Made by a program: the position numbers and the translations under genes
Source of the DNA: Neomelitea salexigens DSM 19753
GTDB taxonomy: Bacteria; Pseudomonadota; Gammaproteobacteria; Pseudomonadales; Spongiibacteraceae
Assembly (NCBI RefSeq): GCF_000422345.1
Contig: NZ_AULP01000010.1
Span: forward strand, 1 to 64,000
DNA: 64,000 nt
Direction of reading: 5' to 3'
Notes under the pieces: generated by a model
Told to the model about the DNA's origin: nothing
What the model saw: the letters and a program-made list of their open reading frames with translations, nothing else
Databases searched by the model: none
In this document: positions 54,383 to 63,998 of the stretch, in pieces
Numbering within the stretch: the first letter of the stretch is position 1
Layout of the letters: every line of letters starts with the position of its first letter

Positions 54383-55984
54383 CTACTGCCAAACCGCCTG
54401 ATCCCAGTTGAAACTGTCCCATAGCGCCTGCGGTAGCCCGGTGTCGTCATCGCAGCTATCGCCGATATTGTCGCCATCGCTGTCGGCCTGATCTTCGTTG
54501 GCAACATTAGGGCAGTTATCAATCTCATTTTCGATGCCATCACCGTCGCGGTCGGTATCGCTGTTGTCTCCGGTGCCATCGCCGTCACTGTCTACGGATT
54601 CAGTGCTATCCAAGGGGAAGGCATCATCGCCATCAGCAACACCGTCGCCGTCGTCATCCGTGTCAGCATTGTTACCAATGCCATCGCTGTCAGTATCGAC
54701 GCTCTCGGCACTATCCAGCGGGAAGGCATCCTCAGCATCAGCAACCCCGTCGCCGTCGTCGTCGGTGTCGGCATTGTTGCCAATACCATCGCCATCGGTA
54801 TCGACGGATTCAGAGCTATCATCGGCAAAGGCGTCTTCGTCATTGGCCACGCCGTCACCGTCGCGGTCATCGTCACAAACGTTGCCTTGCTCATCGCCAT
54901 CCAAGTCTGCCTGGTCACTATTAGCCGTGAGGGGACAGTTATCTTCGTTATCGCTAACACCGTCGCCATCAGTGTCAGGGACGGTATTGGCAGGCGCCGG
55001 GTCGCGATTGGCGTCGCCACCGTCTTCCAGCGCACTGCTGTCGACATTCACTCCCGTGGCGCTGCGCTCGCTGATCAAGATGCTCTCGATATCGGCAACC
55101 GACGTCGATGTACCCGGCACTAGTAAGCTTGACGGGTCAACGGTAATTTCAGCCACCACATCGGGCACATCGCTAAACGCCGCAATAGCCTGACCAGCCT
55201 GCTGACCATCAAGCTCACCATCACTAAGGTCTTGCACTAAGCCTGCCAACAGCTCATCGGTGTTAACCGTGCTGGCGCTGTTGCTGGCGACGGCCGCATT
55301 GCGCATATTAACGACGATGGCGCTCACGGCCTCTATGGCCGCTCGGTAGGATGCCGCTTCGGCCTGCGAGGTCGCATCAGTCGTTTGCGCCGTCAGCATT
55401 GGCGCGGTGCTGTTAAGGTCGGTACCGGTATCCAAACCAAAGCCCAGTGTGCTCACCACTTGCTTAGACGCGCGCTCAAAACCAGCGATAAACTCGGCCT
55501 CACTAACAGTACCATCGGCGTTGCCCCCGTAATCCGCGGTATCGGCATTGCTTGCCGCCAGGTCATAGGCCAGTGTTGTCAGCGGCGACGGGTAGACGGG
55601 AGACTGCAGCGCAGCGGCATCGGCCAACACGGTGCGAAATACTGAAATCACTGGCGCTGCACCCGATGCCAGATCAACAGTGCCACTAACGGCGCGGATC
55701 TCCAGCAATATCGGGCCACTGTGACTATTCGCGATCACCAATCCGCTAATCGCCGCTCTGTCATCCGTGCTGCCCGTATCCAAGACATCACCCTGAAAGT
55801 GGCTCTCATCGGCCGCAAAGCGATAAGCCCTAACCTCGGCGTTAGCCATCGGGCCCTTCACCGGGCTGCCCGTCAATGCATTGCCTGACGATGAGCCGGA
55901 GCCAGAGCCTCCCCCACCACCACATGCGACGAGGGCTGCACAGCAGGCCGTCGCCGCGATCAATTTCAGATTGCGTCTGCTCAT
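54383..55984 (-). CDS. Calcium-binding lipoprotein with thrombospondin type-3 repeats
   Basis: The 533-residue protein has a lipobox (LVAC) and a Gly/Ser linker, then an Ala-rich domain (about 40-330), and in the last third at least eight Asp-rich repeats of [15 protein letters not shown] and [15 protein letters not shown] type, the thrombospondin type-3 / calcium-binding pattern. Each loop would hold Ca2+. It ends in an aromatic tail, [14 protein letters not shown] surface lipoprotein that stiffens with calcium is likely; adhesion or a sorting role is inference. The gene lies behind a long leader with a CRP-type site. Confidence 0.8.
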   Translation of the reverse strand: MSRRNLKLIAATACCAALVACGGGGGSGSGSSSGNALTGSPVKGPMANAEVRAYRFAADESHFQGDVLDTGSTDDRAAISGLVIANSHSGPILLEIRAVSGTVDLASGAAPVISVFRTVLADAAALQSPVYPSPLTTLAYDLAASNADTADYGGNADGTVSEAEFIAGFERASKQVVSTLGFGLDTGTDLNSTAPMLTAQTTDATSQAEAASYRAAIEAVSAIVVNMRNAAVASNSASTVNTDELLAGLVQDLSDGELDGQQAGQAIAAFSDVPDVVAEITVDPSSLLVPGTSTSVADIESILISERSATGVNVDSSALEDGGDANRDPAPANTVPDTDGDGVSDNEDNCPLTANSDQADLDGDEQGNVCDDDRDGDGVANDEDAFADDSSESVDTDGDGIGNNADTDDDGDGVADAEDAFPLDSAESVDTDSDGIGNNADTDDDGDGVADGDDAFPLDSTESVDSDGDGTGDNSDTDRDGDGIENEIDNCPNVANEDQADSDGDNIGDSCDDDTGLPQALWDSFNWDQAVWQ

Positions 55985-56106
55985 GGTATTTCGCCTTTAC
56001 CAGTAGTCGTCATATCAAACCCGCTATTGCAGCAGGCCGCCGGTTTTCAATTCCCTGCCAATTCACCGCCTCAGCCGCTGGACCTACACCACAACGAAAT
56101 CAAAAA

Positions 56107-56122
56107 TGTGACGCAGATCACA
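56107..56122. promoter_or_regulatory. CRP/Vfr-type binding site
   Basis: TGTGACGCAGATCACA is a perfect TGTGA-N6-TCACA palindrome preceded by AAAA, close to the E. coli CRP consensus. It lies about 120 bases upstream of the calcium-repeat lipoprotein start (minus strand) and about 480 upstream of the LuxR gene (plus strand). With cyaA in the window, cAMP-dependent control of one of them is plausible; the direction is not proven. Confidence 0.7.
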
Positions 56123-56279
56123 TTCCATTGCACCTCGCAGTGTAGTTCGTATTTTTACCTTCTGCTTTTGCCCACACGAATATTGCTATTTGCCTTAATG
56201 AGCGCCAGTGTTAACGACAGCGATTAACACCGCCGATATTGCAAGCCCCATGTTACTTTTGCTTCAGCCTGCCCCCCAT

Positions 56280-56588
56280 GGCACCGCCATTGACGATGCA
56301 AGCGCCTAAAACTCTCGGCAAAAGGCGCGGAGCGGATGAGGGCATCCCTTCCCATGGGCTAACTTCCTAGCCGGCCCGGTTCCACGGCGAAGTCCCTGTG
56401 ACATTCGCAAGCGACACACTTCTCGCCGCAGACACTCACTGGCGACCTAACACGCAGTGAGTGTGGCGGGACGGGTTTGCCCAGCGCCAAGACTAACTAT
56501 ATAGTCGAGGCTCTACCTCCCCAAAACTGGGGACGGCGAAAGGAATCGCTGTTAACTGGCTAGGATGCACCGGCGTAATGAAAAATAC
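56280..56588 (+). promoter_or_regulatory. Hairpin-rich leader upstream of the LuxR-type gene
   Basis: Three perfect hairpins lie in order: CACTCACTG / CAGTGAGTG (56433-56463), GACTA / TAGTC (56491-56506) and TCCCC / GGGGA (56518-56533). Weaker inverted repeats lie further upstream (from 56290). No known riboswitch core fits. It could be a structured leader RNA or operators of DNA-binding proteins; the sequence alone does not decide. Confidence 0.4.
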
Positions 56589-57704
56589 ATGGACAACGAC
56601 AGACTGTCGCAGCTCATTGGAGAGCTCTATCGCCACGCGGATCAGGCAGACGGCTGGCTAGCCTTTTTCTCACTGCTGGAATCCGACATTCCCACCCGCT
56701 CCACCACCTTAATGCTGGAAAACACGCAGGAAAAAAACGGCGACGTCATGCTGAACCGGCATATTGACGAGAGCGATATGCAGAGCTATATCGATTACTA
56801 CCTCAAGCGGGATGTCTGGTCGGCTGAACTAATAAGGCGACCGCCGAAAAAATTTCACGGCAGCCAAGAACTGTCGGACAAGGCTTTGTTAGCCTCTGAA
56901 TTCTACGCCGACTATGCGCGCCCCGCCGATGTTCGCCATGCTTGCGGCGCTTATATAGAAGATCCAAGTCAGGGGCGGGCGTTTCGCGTTACCCTGCAAC
57001 GCAGCCACAGTCACCAGCCCTTTAGTCGCGACGAGCTGACCTCTCTGGATGCCTTTGTCCCCCATATTCAGAATGCGCTGGCCATCCATAAGCGCAATAT
57101 CGATGGCGAAATTACCCGCATGGGCCTGGAGGCGGTAGGACGAATTGTCGACAGTGCGGCCTTTTTACTCAGCCCAAGAGGCGAGCTGCTGTCCCACAAC
57201 AGCATGGCAGAGGCGCTACTGAAACGTGGCATTGCCCTGCATCGCGGTCGTCAACTGCGCTTCAACCATCCACAGCTGGATCGCCACGCCGCGCAACTTT
57301 TCAATGACTTGATGGCATTTACCGACAATAAGCAACGCCAAGCGCGCCGCTTTGCCCGAATTGGCGACAGCGACGATGGCTATCAAATGAGTGTGGAACC
57401 CTGGCTGATTCCGTCGATACGGCCCGGTTACCAGGAGCTTGGCGCACTGCTGCAGCTCAAACCCAACACCGTGCGCAGTCAATTGAGCCACCAAGGCTTG
57501 CGCAAGCTATTCGGCCTTACCGCTAGCGAGGCCAGTGTTATTCAGGGCCTGGCAGACGGCTGCTCGGCGGCAGCCATTGCCCAACAACTGGGCGTGAAAG
57601 AAAGCACCGTGCGCAGCCACATTAAATCCAGCTACCAAAAGCTGGGCGTGGGCAAGCAGTCGGAGCTGCTAAGCGTGGTGTTTTCTTCCCTGGCCCGGCT
57701 TTAA
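56589..57704 (+). CDS. LuxR-family transcriptional regulator
   Basis: The 371-residue protein ends in a LuxR-type helix-turn-helix: GLTASEASVIQGLADGCSAAAIAQQLGVKESTVRSHIKSSYQKLGVGKQSELLSVVFS. The rest (RLSQLIGELYRHADQADGWLAFFSLLESDIPTRSTTLMLEN onwards) has the PAS/GAF-like sensor pattern of stand-alone LuxR regulators and no phosphoacceptor receiver domain. It may bind a small signal. I chose ATG 56589 (MDNDRLSQL); an in-frame ATG at 56565 adds eight residues and neither has a strong ribosome site. No target gene is adjacent except the calcium-repeat lipoprotein upstream. Confidence 0.82.
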   Translation: MDNDRLSQLIGELYRHADQADGWLAFFSLLESDIPTRSTTLMLENTQEKNGDVMLNRHIDESDMQSYIDYYLKRDVWSAELIRRPPKKFHGSQELSDKALLASEFYADYARPADVRHACGAYIEDPSQGRAFRVTLQRSHSHQPFSRDELTSLDAFVPHIQNALAIHKRNIDGEITRMGLEAVGRIVDSAAFLLSPRGELLSHNSMAEALLKRGIALHRGRQLRFNHPQLDRHAAQLFNDLMAFTDNKQRQARRFARIGDSDDGYQMSVEPWLIPSIRPGYQELGALLQLKPNTVRSQLSHQGLRKLFGLTASEASVIQGLADGCSAAAIAQQLGVKESTVRSHIKSSYQKLGVGKQSELLSVVFSSLARL

Positions 57705-58061
57705 TTAGCGGTTCAGCACGTCGTCGCGCACGCTTTCCGCAATATTGGCCACTTCCTGAATATCACCGTCGCCTACGCCCAGCTCTGACAGCGTGGCGGC
57801 CAAGTCTTCAACAACGGCGTTGAAGTGCTCGTCGTTCACGCCCATACCGGCGTGTGCGTTGCGCATGTCCTCACCGGTGTAATCATTGGGGCCACCAAAC
57901 ACCATGGTTAAGAAGGCTTTCTGTTTGCGGGCCTGGGCGAACATATCAATATTTTCAAAGAAGCTATTGATACGCTCATCTGCCAGCACCTTTTCGTAAA
58001 AAATATCCACGGCCTTGTCTACCGCTGCTTCGCCACCGATGCGCTCATATAATGTTGTCAC
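57705..58061 (-). CDS. Group 1 truncated haemoglobin
   Basis: The 118-residue globin binds O2 or NO and probably detoxifies NO. It begins TTLYERIGGEAAVDKAVDIFYEKVLAD, contains the FF and E-helix (FFENIDMFAQARKQKAFLTMVFGGP), and the NAHAGMGVNDEHFNAVVEDL segment with the proximal His. I chose GTG 58061, behind GGAGAGA, rather than a far-upstream frame start. It is divergent from the NsrR-type gene, and an NsrR-like operator lies just upstream. Confidence 0.9.
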   Translation of the reverse strand: MTTLYERIGGEAAVDKAVDIFYEKVLADERINSFFENIDMFAQARKQKAFLTMVFGGPNDYTGEDMRNAHAGMGVNDEHFNAVVEDLAATLSELGVGDGDIQEVANIAESVRDDVLNR

Positions 58062-58077
58062 TATCTCTCTCCGACTA

Positions 58078-58100
58078 AAGATGCATAATAAATGCATGTT
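58078..58100. promoter_or_regulatory. NsrR-type operator and overlapping -10 region
   Basis: ATGCAT-N5-ATGCAT (58081-58097), with AAG before and GTT after, matches the 11-1-11 NsrR palindrome half-sites AAGATGCAT / ATGCATCTT. A perfect -10 hexamer TATAAT for the plus-strand gene starts at 58110. The site sits between the globin start (58061) and the regulator start (58151), so it can repress both. Confidence 0.75.
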
Positions 58101-58150
58101 TTGGGGCGCTATAATAGCTACGACTCCAGTGTCAGGTAAAGGGCTGATAA

Positions 58151-58576
58151 ATGAAATTAAGTAAACATACGGACTACGCCTTTCGCAGCCTGATATTTTT
58201 GGCGGGGCAGCCGCCGGGGCAGCGCGTCACGATTCAGGATATTTGCGACTTTTACACCATCTCCCCGAACCATGTATCGAAGGTCATTATGCAGCTGGTG
58301 CGCCGGGGTGAGGTTGAATCGGTGCGAGGAAAAGGCGGCGGTCTGAGCCTAGCAAGAGCGCCGGAGGAAATTTCGCTGCTGGATATTGTTCGGGAGTTTG
58401 AAACCACCTTGCAGCCAATTGACTGCGCCGAGCAGCCCTGCAGGATTATCGGCAATTGCGCCTTACAAGGCATACTGGGCAGTGCGGTAGAGGCCTTTTT
58501 GGAGAGCTTGGCGCCCTACACGCTCGCCGATATTACTAGCAGCGAGGTGCAGGTACTGCGCCTACAGGCCGATTAG
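58151..58576 (+). CDS. nsrR: Rrf2-family NO-sensing repressor, NsrR-like
   Basis: The 141 residues begin [19 protein letters not shown], with the Rrf2 winged helix and a [20 protein letters not shown] recognition helix, then the three cysteines [13 protein letters not shown], spaced C-x4-C-x5-C exactly as in E. coli NsrR, which carry the iron-sulphur cluster. NO destroys the cluster and relieves repression. AAGGG lies seven bases before the ATG. Its stop overlaps the end of the convergent YebC-type gene by four bases. The globin next to it is the expected target. Confidence 0.92.
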   Translation: MKLSKHTDYAFRSLIFLAGQPPGQRVTIQDICDFYTISPNHVSKVIMQLVRRGEVESVRGKGGGLSLARAPEEISLLDIVREFETTLQPIDCAEQPCRIIGNCALQGILGSAVEAFLESLAPYTLADITSSEVQVLRLQAD

Positions 58577-59298
58577 TCGGCCGGCAGTTCGGCGCTGTGG
58601 TAGATATTTTGCACATCGTCCAGCTCGTTGAGCATGTCCATGAATTTTTCAAACATGGGCATATCGTCTTGGCTGATCGGCGCGGTGGTTTGGGGCAAAA
58701 ACTGAATTTCTTCGACATCAAAATCGATGCCTTCAAACGTTTCTTGCAGTGCTTGTTTGGTCTTAAAGAATTCCGTATGCGGCGCAAACACACTGATTTT
58801 TCCGTCTTCGCACTCAATATCGCTGACATCCACGTCAGCCATCATTAGCACCTCCAGCACCGCCTCTTCATCTTCGCCGTCGAAAACAAAGATCGCCGAG
58901 TGGTCAAACATGTGGCTGACACTGCCCTGGGTACCAATCTTGCAGTTGGTTTTAGTAAACGCCAGGCGCACATCACCAAAGGTGCGGTTTGGGTTGTCGG
59001 TTAAACAATCCACAATCACCATGCAGTTGCCGGGGCCAAAGCCCTCGTAGCGCGCCGGAGAGAAGTCTTCGCCGGCACCGCCCTGCGCTTTGTCCAGAGC
59101 ATTTTTGATAACGTGACTGGGGACTTGGTCTTTCTTTGCGCGGTCCAACAAACTGCGCAGAGCCAGGTTGGCATCGGGGTCAGCCCCTCCCGATTTCGCC
59201 ACCACGTATATTTCGCGGCCATACTTGCTGTAGACCTTGGTTTTGGCGGCGGCCGTCTTGGCCATAGACTCTTTTCGGTTTTGGTAGGCTCTGCCCAT
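58573..59298 (-). CDS. YebC/PmpR-family regulator, YeeN-like subgroup
   Basis: The 241-residue protein starts [74 protein letters not shown], which matches E. coli YeeN more than YebC. The rest has the three-domain YebC plan, including the [14 protein letters not shown] end region. Members are DNA-binding regulators or translation factors; which this is cannot be said. It overlaps nsrR by four bases (convergent). Confidence 0.92.
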   Translation of the reverse strand: MGRAYQNRKESMAKTAAAKTKVYSKYGREIYVVAKSGGADPDANLALRSLLDRAKKDQVPSHVIKNALDKAQGGAGEDFSPARYEGFGPGNCMVIVDCLTDNPNRTFGDVRLAFTKTNCKIGTQGSVSHMFDHSAIFVFDGEDEEAVLEVLMMADVDVSDIECEDGKISVFAPHTEFFKTKQALQETFEGIDFDVEEIQFLPQTTAPISQDDMPMFEKFMDMLNELDDVQNIYHSAELPAD

Positions 59299-59381
59299 TA
59301 CGCAGCTCCGCGTGTTGGTTAAATTAAGGTCGGCGATTTTAGCTTGCCAAAGCGCGCTCTGCCAATCGCCTGACGGTTTGG

Positions 59382-59999
59382 CTAAAACTCGAACTTCAGC
59401 GGCGCGGTGTTTTTCTGTTCCAACACCACCGGCAATCGGAAGTTTTCCGGCATGCGCTTCATAACATAGCGGCGGCCGTTGTCCACATGTTGGTAGCGCA
59501 TCAATTCGCTGCTCAGGTGGTCGATGCGGTAGGCGTCGTAGTGCGACGGGTTCTTCGCGTTGGCCAGTTTCATACCATCAACCATCACCCAGCCGCGAAA
59601 AATGCGAAAGTACACATCTCCTGAAACGCCCCAAAAGCCGACCTCGGCCTGGCTTTCCACCCGGCCGTCGGGGTGGGTGCTGCGAAAGTCTGTGCGATAG
59701 GTGCCATCTTCGGCTCGCTCAACTAACCACTCTTTGCGAATACCCGTTTTGCTATTGGCGATGCCATACCACTTACCCAGCAGGGCTTTGCGCGCCTGCG
59801 CGGTAGTCAGGCCACCGCCCTCTGCCGGGGCGGAACGAACGCTATCCCGAGACTCCACGGCGGGCGTGGCAGCAAGGCTGGCATGCTCAAACTCCACCTG
59901 CTGGCGGTCCACCATTGAGCTGCATGCCGACAAACTGGCTGCCAGAATGCCCGTTAACACCAGGCTGCCCAAGCCAGAGAATTTAATCATCTTGTCCAT
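59382..59999 (-). CDS. Lipoprotein of unknown function overlapping the helicase gene
   Basis: The 205-residue protein has a lipoprotein signal ([17 protein letters not shown], lipobox LSAC). The mature part has a [41 protein letters not shown] region and [15 protein letters not shown], a beta-barrel-like pattern (lipocalin-style), but no family is recognised. Its start lies inside the last codons of the AddA-like gene (17-base overlap; an ATG at 59990 is also possible), so it is translated from the same transcript. Confidence 0.7.
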   Translation of the reverse strand: MDKMIKFSGLGSLVLTGILAASLSACSSMVDRQQVEFEHASLAATPAVESRDSVRSAPAEGGGLTTAQARKALLGKWYGIANSKTGIRKEWLVERAEDGTYRTDFRSTHPDGRVESQAEVGFWGVSGDVYFRIFRGWVMVDGMKLANAKNPSHYDAYRIDHLSSELMRYQHVDNGRRYVMKRMPENFRLPVVLEQKNTAPLKFEF

Positions 60000-62900
60000 C
60001 CAAACAAAGCAGACGCTGATGAGCGGGAAAATACAGCGCCGACGAAATCGGACATTCTAACCCAGTTGCCTGCAAGGCCTCTCGGTATATCTGCATTTTA
60101 TTGCTGTAGCGCTCACGCTGGGCCGCCAGAAAGGTCTCTAGAGAGCCTCGTGCCTCAGCCGTCTTATAATCGATAATCCAACAGCGCGGTTGCTCGCCGC
60201 GATTGTCGATAAACGCGCGATCGAGAATGAGCGTTTGCCACTGCCCCGCCATCAAGCGACGAATGGTTTGTTCACTGGCCTGCCAGTCGTAACTTTGCAG
60301 AATCCACTGCCCCTGTTCGCAGGCAAGTGTATTGTCGAGCAAGTGCAGCACTCGCGCCAGGCTGTCTTCCAGGCCCGGCTCGGGGTGGCAATGGTGGCGC
60401 AGCCGCTGTCGCAGTGCGCCGGCCAATCTGGCGCGGTCATCTATCAGCAACTGGCTCGGTTGCTGGCGCCCCAGCCGCTCCATTAATTCGTGGAACACAA
60501 TACCGACTGCGCGCTCTTCAATATTGTCTTCAAGCACCGCGTTTTCGGTCTGGCGCTGCACCCGTTGCAGCGGCGACTCCGGGTACACCTCCGCCTGCCA
60601 GGGCGGCTGCAGTGTCACAGAAAAGTCGCGCAGCCTCGGTGCCAGCGGCACTCGCAGCGGCGACGCTTCATCACCTTCCTGCAGCAGCTCGGCGGCTTCA
60701 AAGTCAGGCGACACCACCGGCCACAATCGTGCCAGAAAACTTGCCGCATCGGGCTTGAGATCGTCTTTACTGTTCATTTTCGCCACGCCAAACAAGTGCA
60801 GTTCCACTTTCGCGCGGGTGAGTGCCACATAGAGCAGGCGATCCAACTCTTCACTGAGCGCCTGCTTTTGTACGCCGCACAAGTAGTCGTAAAGCCGCTG
60901 CTCATCACCGCCACTGCGCTGCGGTTTGGGGGCAAACAGCATGTGCTGTTGCAGGCGCTGCCAGGCCAACAGTGGCCGGTCATCATTGCGGCCGCGATTG
61001 CCCAGGCCGGGCAGGATCACCACATCAAATTCCAGGCCCTTGGATTTGTGAATGGTCATCAACTCCACGCGACTGCTCGGCGGCGCGGCGAACAATCGTG
61101 CCAGCGATGACTCAAAGGCCGCGATATCTTCGAGAATACCCGAGGGGGCGTGCTCGTCGAGCACCGCAAGCACACGGTCGATATCAGCTTGCTGGTGCGG
61201 CGCAATACAGGCCGGCCCACCCAAGCGGTGCCACAGGCTTCGCAGTGCCCAGCGCAGGTCGCGACTCTCCGGCCGCGAGTCCAGCCAATTCAGGGCCTCC
61301 ACGAGGCGCGTGCAAACGCGCCGTCCCTCGTCACTGAGCGCGGTGTTCTCAGCACTGGTGTAGAGGGCCTCACGCAGGGACATTTCGGTTTCGCGCAGGC
61401 ACAATAGGTCGTCCCAGCTCAGGCCCACGAAGGGCGCGCGCAACAGGCCGGACCAGGCAACCTCATCGGCGTCGTGCCACAACGCCCGCAGCATAGACAG
61501 CAGATCCATTACCGCCGGCAATTGCGCCAAGCTGTCGATATCCTGACCAGAAAAGGCAATATTTGCGGCTTTGAGGGCTGGGGTAATCTCCCGTAAGTGA
61601 CTGCGGCCGCGCACCAGGATCGCAATACTCGCCTCGGGCGTTTCCCGCTGCACACGCTGGATAATTCCCACCACGTCCGCGGCCTCGCGGCGGGCAGCAC
61701 TGGCGCTAGCATCGACATCTTTAGCCACCGCGATGGGGTGAACCTGCAATCGCCCGAGATTTTGCCGCTGTGGCAACGCTTCTACATAGGCACTGTCACG
61801 CTCGGCAAACAGGCCGCGAAAACAGCCGTTAACCCATTTGACCAAGGTCGGCGATGATCGGAAGTTGGCGCGCAACTGCAGCAAGTCGAGGGATTTTCCC
61901 GCAAAGCTGGCGGACTGGCGCAGGCCATCAAACAGGCTGACTAAGCTGCCCCGAAAGGCGTAGATGGATTGCTGCAAATCGCCGCAGAAGAATACCGAGC
62001 GCCCGTCATCCGGCGCCCAGTCTTGACACAGCGCCTTGAGCAGTTCGATTTGACTGACCGAGGTATCCTGCATTTCATCGACAAGGATGTGCTCGATGCG
62101 ATCCTCGACCAGCATCGCGTCACTGACCTCCCCGGCACTTCCGGTGCGAAGGGCATGAATGGCGCGCAGGGCAATTTCACCAAAATCGACGCCGCCGCGC
62201 TGCTCAAACACCAGCCGCAGCTGCGCCAGCAGGTAGCGCAGCGCCACGCAGAAATGCCCCACCAGCTCGCGAGACCCGTCTGGCAAGGCAGGGGGCGGCA
62301 GTGTTGCCAGCGTCTGCCAGTGCGCGGCCAGCACCTCCGGCTCGCTTTCCTGGGCGCGCTTCAACCAGTCTTTTGCCTGCTCGGTTCCCGGCTGGCCCTT
62401 TTTAAATTTAGCGTGCTGCACCGACCCCGGCTTGTAAAGCTCACCGCTGCCTTTGCAAATACTGCGCCCCATCTCCGCCAACACCGGCAAATCCGCTATG
62501 GTGACCGCCTCCGGCTGGGGCAGCTGCGCCGCCCAACTGTGTGCATCGCAGCTACCGGACGACTCCCGGTAAGCCGCAAACAGCTCGTCGATGCCAAAAT
62601 GCTTAAGCTGCGCCCAGTGATGCTCAAACGCCTCGCTCACCAATGCCGTTAGTGCCTCGTCCATCACGTCGAGGTCAGCGCTGAGAATATCCTCCTGCCA
62701 TTGATCGCGCTTGGCCAGCAATGCCGACAACAGCGGCTGCAGCGTTTCTATGCGGTTACTGCCGTAGCGCAGCAAACTTTCCAGAGCTTCGCGCAACGGC
62801 GCCGGACACTGCGGGTCGTCGAGCTGACGAAATAGCTCCAGAATCGCCTCGCGGTACAGCGCCTCGCTGTCGCTAACGGGGGCGGCAGCACCCAGGCCTG

Positions 62901-63306
62901 ACAGCAGCGGCAAACGCCGCACCAAGCTCCCGCAAAAACTGTCGAAGGTGGCAATGCGCAGGCGCGCGCTATTTTCCAGCAGGTTCCAGCCCAAGCGGGC
63001 CTGGTGCTCACGCACCGCCAGCACGGCGTCGCGAATATCGCGGTCGAACACACTGTTGATGGACATTGCCTCTGCCGACTGCAGAGCCGCCATCACCCGC
63101 TCTTTAATCTCGCCCGCCGCTTTGTTGGTGAAGGTGATGGCCACCACTTGTTCTGGGCGTTCCACACAGAGCAGGCAGCGCAGATAACGCAACAGCAGCA
63201 CGCCGGTTTTTCCCGAGCCCGCAGGCGCGCTAAGCAGTACTGAGCGAGCGGGATCGACCGCCTGCTCGCGCTGGGATTGATCGGGAGGACTGAGTAAATC
63301 GCTCAT
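59983..63306 (-). CDS. UvrD/REP-type helicase-nuclease, AddA-like
   Basis: The 1,107-residue protein resembles AddA of the AddAB (RecBCD-like) double-strand-break resection complex. Helicase motifs appear in order: SAPAGSGKTGVLLLRYL (I), AITFTNKAAGEIKERV (Ia), HILVDEMQDTSVSQ (II), LQLRANFRSSPTLVKWVN (IV), VELMTIHKSKGLEFDVVILPG (V) and LYVALTRAKVELHLFG (VI). The C-terminus has the RecB-like PD-(D/E)XK nuclease motif DRAFIDNRGEQPRCWIIDYKTAEAR. The next gene upstream encodes the AddB-like nuclease partner. DNA recombination in the cytoplasm is inferred. Confidence 0.88.
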   Translation of the reverse strand: MSDLLSPPDQSQREQAVDPARSVLLSAPAGSGKTGVLLLRYLRCLLCVERPEQVVAITFTNKAAGEIKERVMAALQSAEAMSINSVFDRDIRDAVLAVREHQARLGWNLLENSARLRIATFDSFCGSLVRRLPLLSGLGAAAPVSDSEALYREAILELFRQLDDPQCPAPLREALESLLRYGSNRIETLQPLLSALLAKRDQWQEDILSADLDVMDEALTALVSEAFEHHWAQLKHFGIDELFAAYRESSGSCDAHSWAAQLPQPEAVTIADLPVLAEMGRSICKGSGELYKPGSVQHAKFKKGQPGTEQAKDWLKRAQESEPEVLAAHWQTLATLPPPALPDGSRELVGHFCVALRYLLAQLRLVFEQRGGVDFGEIALRAIHALRTGSAGEVSDAMLVEDRIEHILVDEMQDTSVSQIELLKALCQDWAPDDGRSVFFCGDLQQSIYAFRGSLVSLFDGLRQSASFAGKSLDLLQLRANFRSSPTLVKWVNGCFRGLFAERDSAYVEALPQRQNLGRLQVHPIAVAKDVDASASAARREAADVVGIIQRVQRETPEASIAILVRGRSHLREITPALKAANIAFSGQDIDSLAQLPAVMDLLSMLRALWHDADEVAWSGLLRAPFVGLSWDDLLCLRETEMSLREALYTSAENTALSDEGRRVCTRLVEALNWLDSRPESRDLRWALRSLWHRLGGPACIAPHQQADIDRVLAVLDEHAPSGILEDIAAFESSLARLFAAPPSSRVELMTIHKSKGLEFDVVILPGLGNRGRNDDRPLLAWQRLQQHMLFAPKPQRSGGDEQRLYDYLCGVQKQALSEELDRLLYVALTRAKVELHLFGVAKMNSKDDLKPDAASFLARLWPVVSPDFEAAELLQEGDEASPLRVPLAPRLRDFSVTLQPPWQAEVYPESPLQRVQRQTENAVLEDNIEERAVGIVFHELMERLGRQQPSQLLIDDRARLAGALRQRLRHHCHPEPGLEDSLARVLHLLDNTLACEQGQWILQSYDWQASEQTIRRLMAGQWQTLILDRAFIDNRGEQPRCWIIDYKTAEARGSLETFLAAQRERYSNKMQIYREALQATGLECPISSALYFPAHQRLLCLDGQDD

Positions 63307-63998
63307 TATTCGTCCTCCGAGCTGGCGCTATCGCGCAGCAGCGGCTGCAGGTAGGCGCTAAAGCTGCGATCCAATTGCGTGCTGTAATCGTGGGCGATGT
63401 TGCCCGCCAGAATGCCCTCCGCCATGCTTTGCAAGGCGCCTTCCCAGGCGCGAAGTTCGGCCTGCCACTTTTCAGGGCTGTCGACATCATTGCCGTGGGC
63501 CTTTTTGGCAATGACACTGTTGGCCCAGTTGCTGCGCATATGCACTTTCAAATCGTCGGGACTGCGCAGCTGGGCCAGCATCACCCCATCGACAGGGCTA
63601 CCCTCGCTGGCGGCCAGCGCATAAATAGGTAGTTGCGGCTCAGTCAGGGAGTCACTATTGAGCGCCTTGCCATCGATGCTGCCGGTTTTGTAATCGATAA
63701 CGAGGTGCTTGTCGCCGATGCGATCAATGCGGTCGATGCGAAGTTTTAGCGGAATTCCCATTAACTGGGTATCCATCGCTGTTTCCAAGGCGACGACGTC
63801 AAAGTCCTGCAGGCGCGCTTTCTCCTTGTATTCCAACCAATGACTAATCAGTGCCACCACGCGCGTCTTTTCAAGCTGCATCAGCGACTCACCAAAGCGT
63901 TGCGGGTTGATTTCCGAGCCCTGCAAGGCCTCGTCCACACACTGCGCCACCAAGCGCTCTATCCCGGCAAAGTCCAGTGCGTCCAGCGCGGCCTTGCC
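63306..63998 (-). CDS. PD-(D/E)XK nuclease, AddB-like, C-terminal part (cut by the right window edge)
   Basis: The reading frame continues off the right edge; at least 230 residues are seen. The RecB-type nuclease motif LRIDRIDRIGDKHLVIDYKTG...EPQLPIYAL is complete (the Asp, then D-x-K, and the Q-x-x-x-Y ending), the pattern of AddB and similar repair nucleases. The iron-sulphur cysteines of AddB, if present, lie outside the visible part apart from a single Cys in AQCVDEAL. It stops at the start of the AddA-like gene; the stop and that gene's ATG touch, so the two are coupled. Confidence 0.85.
   Translation of the reverse strand, partial: GKAALDALDFAGIERLVAQCVDEALQGSEINPQRFGESLMQLEKTRVVALISHWLEYKEKARLQDFDVVALETAMDTQLMGIPLKLRIDRIDRIGDKHLVIDYKTGSIDGKALNSDSLTEPQLPIYALAASEGSPVDGVMLAQLRSPDDLKVHMRSNWANSVIAKKAHGNDVDSPEKWQAELRAWEGALQSMAEGILAGNIAHDYSTQLDRSFSAYLQPLLRDSASSEDE

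Noticed and set aside
56280-56588. Known riboswitch (c-di-GMP-I, cobalamin, TPP)
   Set aside because: Partial c-di-GMP-I-like GGGCAAACC on the minus strand lacks the GCAAAGCC partner; no cobalamin or TPP core matched.
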